This document shows, one piece after another, positions 1 to 7,562 of a stretch of 59,977 bases of DNA (positions are counted from its first letter, which is position 1; each line of letters starts with the position of its first letter). A model generated the notes under the pieces. It saw nothing but the letters and a program-made list of their open reading frames with translations, was not told the origin of the DNA and ran no database searches. The stretch is from a bacterium. GTDB lineage: Bacteria; Hydrothermota; Tepidihabitantia; Tepidihabitantales; Tepidihabitantaceae. The stretch covers positions 1 to 59,977 of the forward strand of contig DATJQV010000003.1 in assembly GCA_035505375.1 (NCBI GenBank), in the 5' to 3' direction. The position numbers and the translations under genes were made by a program.

Positions 1-138
1 TTCTGAATGAAGCACTGCACTGAGTCCTGTTCTGGGGAGCTCTGGAAGTACCTGTGCGCGAAGCGAGTGCCCGCAAGTGGGGGTAACCCACTGGTGAGAC
101 TGATTGAACTGCCGACCGAGCGAAAAGGAGCCGCCGAC
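1..138. other. Unassigned left edge with two hairpins
   Basis: No coding region is convincing here. Two inverted repeats are visible: AGTGGG-N5-CCCACT around 75-93, and a GACTC/GAGTC stem extended by GCCGC/GCGGC around 131-157. This might be the end of a structured RNA cut by the window edge, but it matches no RNA family I can name. Confidence 0.2.
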
Positions 139-471
139 TCAAATCGAGTCAGCGGCAGCAGACAACTCAAACGAAAGCGAGACAGCTAACGCACAGCTTG
201 ACTGCCATACCTGCCTTTGCGACTTTGGGGGCAGGGGACACGTCCACGGAGCGCCGCGTAGAACGCGTCGCGGATGTGTCCCCAGCGCGGGCGACACTGA
301 GGGGTCGAGACCCCTGACCTCTTTGACCTTGGTCTCCATCGCGTACAACCGGGAAATAGCTGCCTCGTAACGCGCGGCCATGTCTTCGTGGAGGTCGCCA
401 GGCGTAGCTAACACACGACCGTTGTTGCACTTTACCTTGTGTCGTTCGGCTCTCTTCTTCGGATCATTCAT
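139..471 (-). CDS. Small hypothetical protein with a repeat-derived C-terminus
   Basis: A 110-residue ORF. The ATG at 471 is chosen because GGAGGAAGG lies four bases upstream; a longer in-frame extension upstream lacks such a site. The first 60 residues are basic and helical (MNDPKKRAERHKVKC at the N-terminus). The last third is translated through the palindrome at 234-283 and looks like non-native sequence, so the gene was probably longer or different before that element arrived. I recognise no family. It could be a decayed gene. Confidence 0.35.
   Translation of the reverse strand: MNDPKKRAERHKVKCNNGRVLATPGDLHEDMAARYEAAISRLYAMETKVKEVRGLDPSVSPALGTHPRRVLRGAPWTCPLPPKSQRQVWQSSCALAVSLSFELSAAADSI
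234..283. repeat. GGGGACAC palindromic element
   Basis: Terminal arms GGGGACAC (234-241) and GTGTCCCC (276-283) enclose 34 bases with an inner CGCG-N5-CGCG stem. It resembles the GGGACA/TGTCCC palindromes at 1949-1990 and 47997-48059, so it is probably a member of a dispersed REP-like family. Confidence 0.5.
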
Positions 472-610
472 GACCTTCCTCCAGTCGCCTTCCTCCTGCA
501 GCAACGCCATCATCACAAGTCAGGTTAGAGGCTTACCCTTCCGTTATCAGCAGACGTAACCTACTGGCTTTTAAGATGATAACCAGCATGCAGCACAGTT
601 GGCATCAGCA

Positions 611-898
611 CTCCGTAAGTCAGTCCCCCAGTCAATCCCCGAGTCACTCCCCCAGTGACTCCCCCAGTCACTCACCCAGTCACTTACCGAGTGACCTACC
701 GAGTGATTTGCCCGGTGACTTACCGACTTACTTAGTAAGTGACATACCGAGTTACTTGCCGAGTGAGTTGCCGAGTGACTTACTGAGTGAGACGGTAAGC
801 CACTTGCCCGGTGACTTGGCAAGTGACCCTCCGAGTCACTTGCCGAATGACTTGCTGAGTGACTTCCCGAGTAGTTCGCCGAGTGATTGGGCCAGTGC
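611..898. repeat. 12-bp-period degenerate array A (about 24 units)
   Basis: About 24 consecutive 12-base units with consensus CTTGCCGAGTGA can be read from 611 to 898 without a single insertion or deletion, although single units differ at several positions. The core CCGAGTGA/CCCAGTCA is best kept. The period keeps frames open on both strands: the plus frame from 576 reads as PSDL/PSHL tetrapeptides, the minus frame as Ser/His-rich repeats. I do not call either a gene. The stretch 899-1081 holds nothing recognisable. Confidence 0.85.
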
Positions 899-1081
899 TG
901 TCGGTGTCGATGAGCAGGAATGTATCGAAGACGGTATCCGCCGACCTGAGGACAGGCCACTGAAGCGTGAAACGGATCCCAGCGGCGGTCGGGCCTGCGG
1001 GCCGGTCCGGGCCGGTCAGCGGTAGAGCAGAATTCCGCCCTTGTCGAACCTGCGACGTGATGCAGTTCCGCGCTGACCTCC

Positions 1082-1110
1082 TTGACGCCTCCGGGCCGGA
1101 GAAATACAAT
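1082..1110 (+). promoter_or_regulatory. Promoter of the apbE leader ORF
   Basis: TTGACG (1082-1087), a 17-base spacer and TACAAT (1105-1110). The first start codon is a GTG six bases after the -10 box, so the transcript would begin at or next to it. Confidence 0.65.
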
Positions 1111-1116
1111 CAGCGG

Positions 1117-1170
1117 GTGAACTCGTCTGTGGCCCGGGCCGACGCAACCTGTCCCAGGCAAGAAGAATGA
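1117..1170 (+). CDS. Putative leaderless leader ORF of apbE, 17 aa
   Basis: A GTG six bases below the -10 box opens a 17-codon ORF whose TGA (1168-1170) overlaps the ATG of apbE as ATGA. It has no Shine-Dalgarno site and none would be possible on the predicted mRNA. The same arrangement recurs upstream of several other genes in the window, which is the main reason to list it. It may serve only to load ribosomes for apbE, which has a poor ribosome site. Confidence 0.45.
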   Translation: MNSSVARADATCPRQEE

Positions 1171-2279
1171 GGCCCGAAGCCGTCCGGCGTCCCACTTCGT
1201 CATTCTCGAAGACAATCCTTCTCGTTTGCCTCGCAGTCGCCCTGCTTCCTTCTGCCTGCCGCCGGAGCCAATCCGCGGTGCGGAAAGAGACGCGCCTGAT
1301 GATGGACACTTATGTCACGATTCAGGCGGTCGGGCCGGCATCGAGGGCCGACAAGGCTATTGATGCCGCCTTTGCCCGGCTTGATGAGGTCAGCCGCAAG
1401 TTCAATCATTTGGACAGCGCGAGCCCGCTGTACGCGTTCAATGAGCGGAACGTCCCGATTACCGACCGGGAAATCATCCACGTGCTCGCGACGGCTCAGC
1501 GCATCAGCGTTCTCTCCGGCGGGGCGTTCGACGTGACGGTCGAGCCCCTGGTTCGACTTTGGGGCTTCTATGGCGACCATCCGGCCCTGCCGTCGCAGCG
1601 GCAGATTGACTCCTGCCTGAAGTTCGTCGGGTATCAGAACCTTGTCATCGACAGCGGCCGGGTGACCAAGCGCAACTCGGCGACCCGCATTGACCTCGGC
1701 GGCATCGCCAAAGGCTTCGGCCTGGTCGAGGCCGCGCGCGTGTTGCGGCAGGCGGGAGTAGATTCGGCGCTCATCGACCTTGGCGGCGATATCTACGCCA
1801 TCGGCAGGAAGGGAGACCAACCGTGGAGGGTGGGCATCCGCAACCCAAGAGGCGATGGCGTAGTCGGCATCGTCCCGCTCACCGACATGGCCGCAGTGAC
1901 TTCAGGCGACTACGAACGGTACTTCTGGGGCCCGCCGGGGGAAGGCTCGGGACACGATCCCGATTCCTCGCGGGAATCTGGTCGTGTCCCTCGCGACAGC
2001 GTCCGCTACTGCCACATCATAGACCCGCACACCGGCTGGCCCGCGCGCGGCTACTGCAGTGCGACCGTGCTGATGCGGGACCCGCTACTGGCGCAAGGCT
2101 TTGCCAAGGTGCTGTTTATCCTCGGGCCCGATGCGCTCAAGCTCTGCGACAGCGCCGGGTATGTTGACTGGCTGCTGATAACCGACAGCATGAAAGCGAT
2201 AACGTCCGAAGGATTGAAGGGCTCCGTGAATCCGAGCCTTGTTGGCGCTTCAGCGTGTGAGAAACCGGATTCCCGTTAG
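1167..2279 (+). CDS. apbE: FAD:protein FMN transferase, lipoprotein (ApbE)
   Basis: ApbE moves FMN from FAD onto a Thr of target flavoproteins such as Rnf/Nqr subunits, outside the cytoplasmic membrane. The 370-residue product starts with a basic stretch, a hydrophobic segment and a Cys at about residue 32 (LLPSAC), which fits a lipoprotein signal. Family motifs are present: MMDTYVTIQA near the start, LGGIAKGFGLVEAA and ALIDLGGDIYAIG in the middle, and HIIDPHTGWPARG near residue 290. Just before that last motif, an in-frame insertion of about 25 residues is not expected in the family; 14 codons of it are the palindrome at 1949-1990. No flavin-target gene is adjacent. Confidence 0.93.
   Translation: MRPEAVRRPTSSFSKTILLVCLAVALLPSACRRSQSAVRKETRLMMDTYVTIQAVGPASRADKAIDAAFARLDEVSRKFNHLDSASPLYAFNERNVPITDREIIHVLATAQRISVLSGGAFDVTVEPLVRLWGFYGDHPALPSQRQIDSCLKFVGYQNLVIDSGRVTKRNSATRIDLGGIAKGFGLVEAARVLRQAGVDSALIDLGGDIYAIGRKGDQPWRVGIRNPRGDGVVGIVPLTDMAAVTSGDYERYFWGPPGEGSGHDPDSSRESGRVPRDSVRYCHIIDPHTGWPARGYCSATVLMRDPLLAQGFAKVLFILGPDALKLCDSAGYVDWLLITDSMKAITSEGLKGSVNPSLVGASACEKPDSR
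1949..1990. repeat. In-frame palindromic element inside apbE
   Basis: Arms GGGACACGA (1949-1957) and TCGTGTCCC (1982-1990) with an inner GATTCC/GGAATC stem form a 42-base hairpin. At exactly 14 codons it keeps the apbE frame open. It is the coding counterpart of the GGGACA palindromes seen in spacers. Confidence 0.7.
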
Positions 2280-2312
2280 GCTTCCGGCAGGGCGGCATGC
2301 CCAATAGCAGAA

Positions 2313-2337
2313 CAGCGGCGCGAGAGCGCCGCCGCTG
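2313..2337. terminator. Hairpin between convergent genes
   Basis: CAGCGGCG (2313-2320) pairs with CGCCGCTG (2330-2337) between apbE and the oppositely oriented YHS gene. There is no clear T-run on either side, so a role as terminator is only suggested by position. Confidence 0.35.
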
Positions 2338-2352
2338 AACTTTCAACCGCTT

Positions 2353-2523
2353 CTATTTCAGATACTTACCCGGGTCAGCCGCAAACTCGGCCTTGCAGCT
2401 TGCCGCGCAGAAGTAGTACGTCTTGCCCTTGTAGTCGTAGCTGCAGGCGGCGTTTTCCTTGGTTACTGTCATCCCGCACACCGGGTCTAGGTTTCCCTCT
2501 TTGCTGTCGTGCTCATGGTTCAT
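2353..2523 (-). CDS. YHS-domain small protein
   Basis: A 56-residue protein below the usual ORF-size cutoff. After a short acidic and His-containing N-terminus it carries the YHS signature: DPVCGM near residue 13, then YKGKTYYFCAASCKAEFAADP and a Lys-rich end. YHS domains are short metal-binding modules found alone or fused to copper ATPases and monooxygenases. The ATG at 2523 has GGAGGT six bases upstream. It precedes nothing in its own direction within 300 bases, so it is probably a single gene. Its target metal cannot be told from sequence. Confidence 0.85.
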   Translation of the reverse strand: MNHEHDSKEGNLDPVCGMTVTKENAACSYDYKGKTYYFCAASCKAEFAADPGKYLK

Positions 2524-2565
2524 GCTTACCTCCGTCTTATTCGACCACCCTGAGCGGCTTCCGGT

Positions 2566-2847
2566 TCACGCGGACTGGTGTTCCGCGAGCCAGCGCTTGA
2601 CCTCGGGCAGCCAGGCGGTCTTGATGTCGGCCGCGACCCAGCGGCCCACGATGTCATTCCCGTCGGTGGCGACCACCAGCGGCGGGGTATCTGTCCAATC
2701 ATACCACGCGAAGTCGGCCAGATTCTCGGGTGTAGCAGCAGTCCCTTCGACGTACCTGACTTCAGGCGTGACGCCGGCCCGGCTCAACACGTCCTGGGCC
2801 TTCTTGCAGAGCTCACAATTCTCTTTAGCAAAAACCTGAAAATTCAA
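2566..2847 (-). CDS. Glutaredoxin-like thioredoxin-fold protein
   Basis: A 93-residue protein with a beta strand (NFQVFAKE) followed by the redox motif CELCKKAQDVL, then a TPPLVV segment around the expected cis-Pro of the thioredoxin fold. The start is placed at a TTG (2847) because GGAGG lies five bases upstream, and translation from there begins right at the fold. The longer in-frame version from 2904 adds residues with no role. It probably acts as a cytoplasmic disulfide or glutaredoxin-type reductase. It lies 42 bases upstream of the YHS gene on the same strand and could be cotranscribed with it. Confidence 0.8.
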   Translation of the reverse strand: MNFQVFAKENCELCKKAQDVLSRAGVTPEVRYVEGTAATPENLADFAWYDWTDTPPLVVATDGNDIVGRWVAADIKTAWLPEVKRWLAEHQSA

Positions 2848-3071
2848 CTTGTCCTCCGGTTGTGCAACGAGATTGAAAGTTACTCCCCCTGCGGGCGAAA
2901 TCAATAGTCTTTATCCCGTAAGTCCGTCAACCGCGTCCCACCCGCAAGCCGACGTCCGCCGCTCTTGTATCCGCCTCCGCCTGAAGCCGCCTTTCAAGAC
3001 GACCTTCAGAGTATGCCAATCTCTTGACGCCGCCGATGGCGGCGACGGGGGATGGACTCAGGCCTGGCAGC

Positions 3072-3100
3072 TTGACCCCGCCGTCACGGCGCCCTAGAAT
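3072..3100 (+). promoter_or_regulatory. Promoter of the ccs operon
   Basis: TTGACC (3072-3077), 17 bases, TAGAAT (3095-3100). The predicted start of transcription falls on the GTG at 3107. Confidence 0.7.
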
Positions 3101-3106
3101 CAGCCC

Positions 3107-3172
3107 GTGAACTGTCTGAGGCGCGGAATCCCCGATGCTCGCCTCTGTCGCGGGTGCGGCAAGCGGGTCTGA
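3107..3172 (+). CDS. Putative leaderless leader ORF of ccsB, 21 aa
   Basis: A GTG at the predicted transcription start opens a 21-codon ORF with three Cys residues (C near the start, then LCRGCGKRV at the end, like half of a zinc ribbon). Its TGA is followed three bases later by the GTG of ccsB. Coupled translation is likely. The Cys content beside a cytochrome c maturation operon is suggestive of a metal or redox role, but this is inference only. Confidence 0.45.
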   Translation: MNCLRRGIPDARLCRGCGKRV

Positions 3173-3175
3173 GAG

Positions 3176-4036
3176 GTGAACCGGTCTCCGCTCGCTGCCG
3201 CTTCGGCCCTGCTCGCCTCGGCGCTGGTCTTGTCCGCCGCAGTGGGAAGCCTCTTTGGGCTTGAGCCGGAGCAGCGGCTCGTCGGTTCGGCCTGGTTTCT
3301 TGCCGGAGCCGGCATTGTGGCGCTCGCCAGCCTCCTTGCGGCGGTCGCCGCTGTCTCGCGACGTTCCTGGTCAGGTGTACTCCAGCACATCGGACTCGTA
3401 GTCGCGCTCACCGGTGTCGCCGTCAACCAGAAAGCCGCCCACAGTGATTTTCTCTTCCTGGAACAGGGGGCCGGGGCAAGCAACTTCGCTTTGGGCCATG
3501 ACTTGCGCCGGGTGGAAGAGTTACCCGTGCCGCTTGCCCTGGACTCGCTGACATCGCTCAGCGCGAAGGCATTCCGGCCCGCCCCGGTCGCATGGGTTAC
3601 CGTCGCCGATGGGCGTTCCCGCCCGGTGACCTACAACCGTCCACTGAAGGTAGCCGGCAGGCAGGTACTCCTCTCGCTGACTGTGGCGCCGGGATTCCTC
3701 AGCGAGTACGAGATCACGTTGGACGGAGCCGAGTATTTGTTACTGCACAACCAGTCGGTCGAGCCCTCACCCGGACTCCGCCTCTGGAGCTTCGCCTTTG
3801 ACGCGGCTGCGAACAAGGTTGGCCTGATGGTCGGCAATGAACAGCAGTGGCTCGGAACGGGCGACAGCGCGCTGGTCGGTGGTAGAATGTTGAGGCTCAG
3901 GTCCGCGACCTTTGCCGCAAGTCCCGGCGCGATCTTCATCGTTAGCGACACCCGATACCGGTTCCCCATCTTCATCGGCCTGGGATTCGTGCTGCTCGGG
4001 CTGCTGCCCCCGCTGTTCAGAAGGGAAAGACCGTGA
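3176..4036 (+). CDS. ccsB: Cytochrome c biogenesis protein, ResB/CcsB-like
   Basis: ResB (Ccs1) works with CcsA in system II cytochrome c maturation, passing haem across the membrane to apocytochromes. The 286-residue product has two hydrophobic segments near the N-terminus, a periplasmic region with the conserved LALD segment after residue 110, a beta-rich domain, and a final transmembrane helix (residues about 262-280) with a basic tail. This is shorter than full ResB (400 or more residues) but fits the compact ResB-like group. GTG at 3176 is the only plausible start and lies three bases after the leader ORF stop. It overlaps ccsA by four bases. Confidence 0.85.
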   Translation: MNRSPLAAASALLASALVLSAAVGSLFGLEPEQRLVGSAWFLAGAGIVALASLLAAVAAVSRRSWSGVLQHIGLVVALTGVAVNQKAAHSDFLFLEQGAGASNFALGHDLRRVEELPVPLALDSLTSLSAKAFRPAPVAWVTVADGRSRPVTYNRPLKVAGRQVLLSLTVAPGFLSEYEITLDGAEYLLLHNQSVEPSPGLRLWSFAFDAAANKVGLMVGNEQQWLGTGDSALVGGRMLRLRSATFAASPGAIFIVSDTRYRFPIFIGLGFVLLGLLPPLFRRERP

Positions 4037-4806
4037 CCGGCCCTGCGCTCCTCTTTGCCGCGCTTGCCGCGTACGTGGTCGCCGCGGTTGCGGCCGGAAT
4101 CGCCCGGAGCCGGCATCAGGCCGGACTGTTGTCCGGCGCAAGCGTGGCCGCCTCAGCAGTCGGCCTGTGCCTGCAGCTCGCCTTCACGACAGCACGCACG
4201 GTCGCGGTCGGCTTCCTGCCGTTCGCCTCTCGATTCGAGTCGATGGCCTTGTTCGCGCTCGTGTCGCAGGCGACGGGGCTGGTCGTCTATCTCGCGACTC
4301 GACGGCTTTCGGCCAAGCTCGGCACTGACGCGGTCAGCGTCCTGCTGCTACTCGGGACGTTGATGCCACACGGGTTCTCCCCGGGCGGCGGCCTTAATCC
4401 GATTCTCAATAGCCCGTGGTTCGCGTTCCACATCGCGGTAGCATTCGGCGGCTACGGCTGTTTCACCGCCGGTCTCGCCTGGTGCATCGCGTGGCTCTTT
4501 GACCGCAAGCTCGACCTCAACCCGACGGTGCCGCGCCGGCTCGCTCTCGCCGGTCTGCTGCTGCTCGGGGCCGGTATCCTGACCGGCGCGATGTGGGCCG
4601 ACTCCTCGTGGGGCACCTACTGGAGCTGGGACCCCAAGGAATCCTGGGCACTGCTCACGTGGACACTGATGGCGGCCTGGCTGCACCTGAGTGGCAATAG
4701 ACCACGGCGCTGGGCAGCGGCGCTCGGTTTCGGTCTGGTCTTTGCCGCAATGTTGTTCACGTTCATCGGCATCAACCTGTTGAGCTGGGGCCTGCACCGG
4801 TACTAG
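4033..4806 (+). CDS. ccsA: Cytochrome c biogenesis protein CcsA/ResC
   Basis: CcsA is the haem-handling partner of CcsB. The 257-residue protein has about eight membrane segments and the family's Trp-rich motif WGTYWSWDPKESW near residue 200, flanked by His-containing helices. Its GTG start overlaps the ccsB stop as GTGA, so the pair is translationally coupled and transcribed from 3072-3100. No cytochrome c gene lies nearby. Confidence 0.93.
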   Translation: MTGPALLFAALAAYVVAAVAAGIARSRHQAGLLSGASVAASAVGLCLQLAFTTARTVAVGFLPFASRFESMALFALVSQATGLVVYLATRRLSAKLGTDAVSVLLLLGTLMPHGFSPGGGLNPILNSPWFAFHIAVAFGGYGCFTAGLAWCIAWLFDRKLDLNPTVPRRLALAGLLLLGAGILTGAMWADSSWGTYWSWDPKESWALLTWTLMAAWLHLSGNRPRRWAAALGFGLVFAAMLFTFIGINLLSWGLHRY

Positions 4807-4870
4807 GACGAATCCGAGCCGAGGTCAGAATACGGACCCGCGACCACCGATAATTGGCAGCGCCCGCCAT

Positions 4871-4899
4871 TTGACCTCTGCCCCGGCGAGTGCTATCCT
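4871..4899 (+). promoter_or_regulatory. Promoter of cca
   Basis: TTGACC (4871-4876), 17 bases, TATCCT (4894-4899). The GTG at 4910 lies ten bases after the -10 box, predicting a leaderless or nearly leaderless mRNA and excluding the upstream TTG at 4871, which is part of the -35 box. Confidence 0.65.
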
Positions 4900-4909
4900 A
4901 CGCCTGAAC

Positions 4910-6418
4910 GTGAAAGAAGCGCTTGAGCGAACCCTGCGCGGCCTCGGCCGTCCCTATGAGCGCCTGCTCGAACTCAAGGGAGCACGCCGGCTGTTTTTGG
5001 TCGGCGGCACGATTCGTGACATCATCCTCGGCCGCGAGCCGACCGACTTCGACTTCGCGGTGTCGGGCTCCGGGCTCGAGTTCGCGACTGCCTTTGCGCG
5101 CAAGGTCCACGGCAGTCTGGTCGTCCTCTCCGAACCCGACGACGAAGCCCGGGTCGTCTATCAACGGGACCTGACCTTCGACTTCAACGGCTTCGGCGGC
5201 CGGGCAATCGAGGACGACATCCGTCGCCGCGACTTCACGGCCAATGCCCTTGCGGTCGAAATCCTGCCCGACGGCGTCGACGACCTGTTGGATATCGTCG
5301 CCGGCCGAAGAGACATCACGGAACGACTGCTGCGGCCGGTGTCTGCCGATTCGCTCAAGCTCGACCCGCTCCGACTGCTCCGCGCCATCCGCATTGCGCT
5401 GGAGCTCGACTTCCGCATTGATGAAACGGTATTCGACCTCGGCCGAAATGTCTCGCTCAAACAGACGGCGCCGGAGCGCATCGGCGCGGAACTGCTCCGG
5501 ATAATGGAATGCCCCGGCTCCTACACCTTCATCCGGAAGCTGGTCGACCTCGGCCGGCTGCAGGACATCCTGCCCGAGCTCGTGCCGCTGCTCGAGGACG
5601 AGGACCTGCGCGAGCACTCACTCCGCACCTACTACAAGATTGAGGAAATCGTCACCGACGACTCCTTCTTCCGCCGCTTCGACCCGGAATGGACCGCGTA
5701 CTTTGAAAGATGGGGTCTAGGGGCCGAGGATTCAAGGATTCCAGTGGCCCAACCCGCCGAGTCTTCAGATGCCGGGGCCGCCTCACTCGACCCCTCGAAT
5801 CCTCGAATCCTGGAATCCTCTCCTTTGCCTTTCCGCCGCGGCCTGCTCAAGCTCGCCGGCCTGCTGCACGACACTGCCAAGCCCGAAACCCGGTTCATCA
5901 ATGTCCAAGGCGAGATGCACTTCTATGGCCACGACAGCCTCGGCGCGCGGGCCGCGAACCGTATGGGTCGCGACCGCCTGCGCCTGTCCCGCGCCCAGAC
6001 CGCCATGCTTTCAACACTAGTTGCCGAGCACATGCGGCTTCACCTGCTCGCCACCGCGCCCGACCTCACTGACCGCGCGGTACGCCGCTTCTTCCGCGAC
6101 CTCGGCGAAGAGGCGTTCGGCCTGATGATTCTCTGCTTTGCCGACGGCTGGGCGACTGCCGGCCGTACCGGGCATCTGGAAGACACGATAACGCGAATGA
6201 CTGACCAGCGCCGGGCCGAGGCCGCGAAGCTCAAGGTCAAACGCTTCGTTACCGGGAACGAACTGATTGCGCTCGGCCTTAAACCAGGCCCGGTCTTCAA
6301 GGTCATCCTGCAGGAGCTCGAAGACCTGCAGCTTGAAGGCGTAATATCCAGCACCGAGCAGGGGCTGGACTACCTCAAAGCCCATTTGCCCGGCCTTCTG
6401 GCCGGAAAACCCGAATGA
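4910..6418 (+). CDS. cca: CCA-adding tRNA nucleotidyltransferase with HD domain
   Basis: Adds or repairs the 3' CCA end of tRNAs. The 502-residue product shows the class II head: FLVGGTIRDIILGREPTDFDF (residues about 28-48, with the DxD pair), RRDFTANALAV near 110 and DPLRLLRAIRIA near 150. A C-terminal HD hydrolase domain follows (LLHDTAKPETR near residue 320 and DGWATAGRTGH later). Between the RNA-binding region and the HD domain, residues of about 270-310 are a low-complexity insert translated from a repeat (5791-5826 and flanks). The start is GTG 4910, placed by the promoter. The gene stands alone. Confidence 0.93.
   Translation: MKEALERTLRGLGRPYERLLELKGARRLFLVGGTIRDIILGREPTDFDFAVSGSGLEFATAFARKVHGSLVVLSEPDDEARVVYQRDLTFDFNGFGGRAIEDDIRRRDFTANALAVEILPDGVDDLLDIVAGRRDITERLLRPVSADSLKLDPLRLLRAIRIALELDFRIDETVFDLGRNVSLKQTAPERIGAELLRIMECPGSYTFIRKLVDLGRLQDILPELVPLLEDEDLREHSLRTYYKIEEIVTDDSFFRRFDPEWTAYFERWGLGAEDSRIPVAQPAESSDAGAASLDPSNPRILESSPLPFRRGLLKLAGLLHDTAKPETRFINVQGEMHFYGHDSLGARAANRMGRDRLRLSRAQTAMLSTLVAEHMRLHLLATAPDLTDRAVRRFFRDLGEEAFGLMILCFADGWATAGRTGHLEDTITRMTDQRRAEAAKLKVKRFVTGNELIALGLKPGPVFKVILQELEDLQLEGVISSTEQGLDYLKAHLPGLLAGKPE
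5791..5826. repeat. 8-bp-period repeat inside cca
   Basis: Units such as CGAATCCT and GGAATCCT repeat with an 8-base period and keep the reading frame. Related GGATTC/GAATCC words flank it at 5730-5745 and occur in spacers at 11165-11205 and 48945-48985. Confidence 0.7.
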
Positions 6419-6526
6419 CCAATTGCCAATTCCTAACGAATGCCCAAAGCGGGGAATTCGCTCCGGCCCTCGCCATTGTGTCATTAGAACTTAGTTGGTC
6501 ATTGGGAATTAAGTATTAGGAATTCG

Positions 6527-7516
6527 ATGTTGGTCCACAGCTTTGTCTACGGCCCTGTTCCCAGTCGCCGCCTCGGCCTCTCGCTCGGCATCAACATAAT
6601 CCCGTTCAAGACCTGCACGCTCGACTGCATCTACTGCCAGTGCGGCAAGACCACCAAGAAAACGCTGGAACGCCGCTCCTTCTTCCCAATCAACGACATC
6701 CTCTCCGCCATCCGCTCCGCTGTCCGCCCCTCGTCCCTCGTCCCTCGCTCCTCGCCCCCTGACTTCCTCACCTTCTCCGGCGAGGGCGAGCCGACGCTCA
6801 ACCAGGACATCGGCCGCATCATCCGCCGGCTCAAGCGCGAGTTCTCCATCCCGGTCGCGGTGATTACCAACTCGACGCTCTTGACCGATTCGCAGGTTCG
6901 GCGCGACCTGTCCGCGGCCGACCTCGTCATACCGTCGCTCGATGCGGCCGACCCGCGTAACTTCGCCAGGGTGGATCGCTGCCACCGCGACCTGCGCATC
7001 GAGGATATCATCGCGGGTCTCAAACTCTTCCGCCGCGGCTTTCGCGGCAGGATCTGGCTCGAGATAATGCTGGTGAAAGGCGTCAACGACTCGGTCGAGC
7101 ACGTAGTCGCTCTGCGCAAGGCGGCATACGAAATCCGGCCCGATCGGGTTCAGCTCAACACAGTCATCCGCCCGCCGGCCGAGAGGTTCGCCAAGCCGGT
7201 GTCGCTCGACGACCTTGAGCAGATCCAATGTCTGTTCGGCCCCGATACCGACATCATCGGCGAACCCAAGGATCGGATACGAAAGGCAAAGTACCAGAGA
7301 CAGGCCCGACCGGATGCCGCTATTCTTGCGACCGTCCAGGGTCGGCCGGTAACGAAACTGGACCTTGTCTGTTCGCTCGCGGTCGAACCGCGTGAGATCG
7401 AAAAGGCGCTGCGCCGCCTGCTGCGGTCGCAGCGCATCATGCCGGTGGATTTCAGCGGGAAGACGTTCTACGAAGCGACCCAGCCGGAGCGCACGAAAAC
7501 GTTCAGTTCAACTTGA
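6527..7516 (+). CDS. Radical SAM protein, COG0731 type
   Basis: A 329-residue protein beginning with GPVPSRRLGLSLGINIIP and then the cluster motif CTLDCIYCQCG (residues about 29-39), which binds the 4Fe-4S cluster and SAM. FSGEGEPTLN near residue 80 is the second typical motif. The family is annotated as wyosine-synthetase-like Fe-S oxidoreductase; the actual substrate is unknown. Residues after 260 look like a small winged helix. A Ser/Pro-rich segment (residues about 66-78) is translated from a 7-bp-period repeat at 6725-6760. Upstream, 6419-6526 contains AATT-rich 7-base words and a weak TATTAG box seven bases before the ATG. Confidence 0.85.
   Translation: MLVHSFVYGPVPSRRLGLSLGINIIPFKTCTLDCIYCQCGKTTKKTLERRSFFPINDILSAIRSAVRPSSLVPRSSPPDFLTFSGEGEPTLNQDIGRIIRRLKREFSIPVAVITNSTLLTDSQVRRDLSAADLVIPSLDAADPRNFARVDRCHRDLRIEDIIAGLKLFRRGFRGRIWLEIMLVKGVNDSVEHVVALRKAAYEIRPDRVQLNTVIRPPAERFAKPVSLDDLEQIQCLFGPDTDIIGEPKDRIRKAKYQRQARPDAAILATVQGRPVTKLDLVCSLAVEPREIEKALRRLLRSQRIMPVDFSGKTFYEATQPERTKTFSST
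6725..6760. repeat. 7-bp-period repeat inside the radical SAM gene
   Basis: Five successive units close to TCCCTCG with a 7-base period. They encode a low-complexity loop (SSLVPRSSPP) between the cluster-binding region and the GEGEP motif, and the frame is kept. Confidence 0.65.
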
Positions 7517-7562
7517 AAACCGGAGACCCTCGCGCAGCGGCCAACGGCCGCTAGTTGACCCC

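Noticed and set aside
1-160. Possible RNase P, tmRNA or intron fragment
   Set aside because: Hairpins are present but no conserved element of these RNAs could be recognised.
576-1025. ORF reading PSDL repeats through array A
   Set aside because: No ribosome site, the minus strand is equally open, and the openness follows from the 12-base period.
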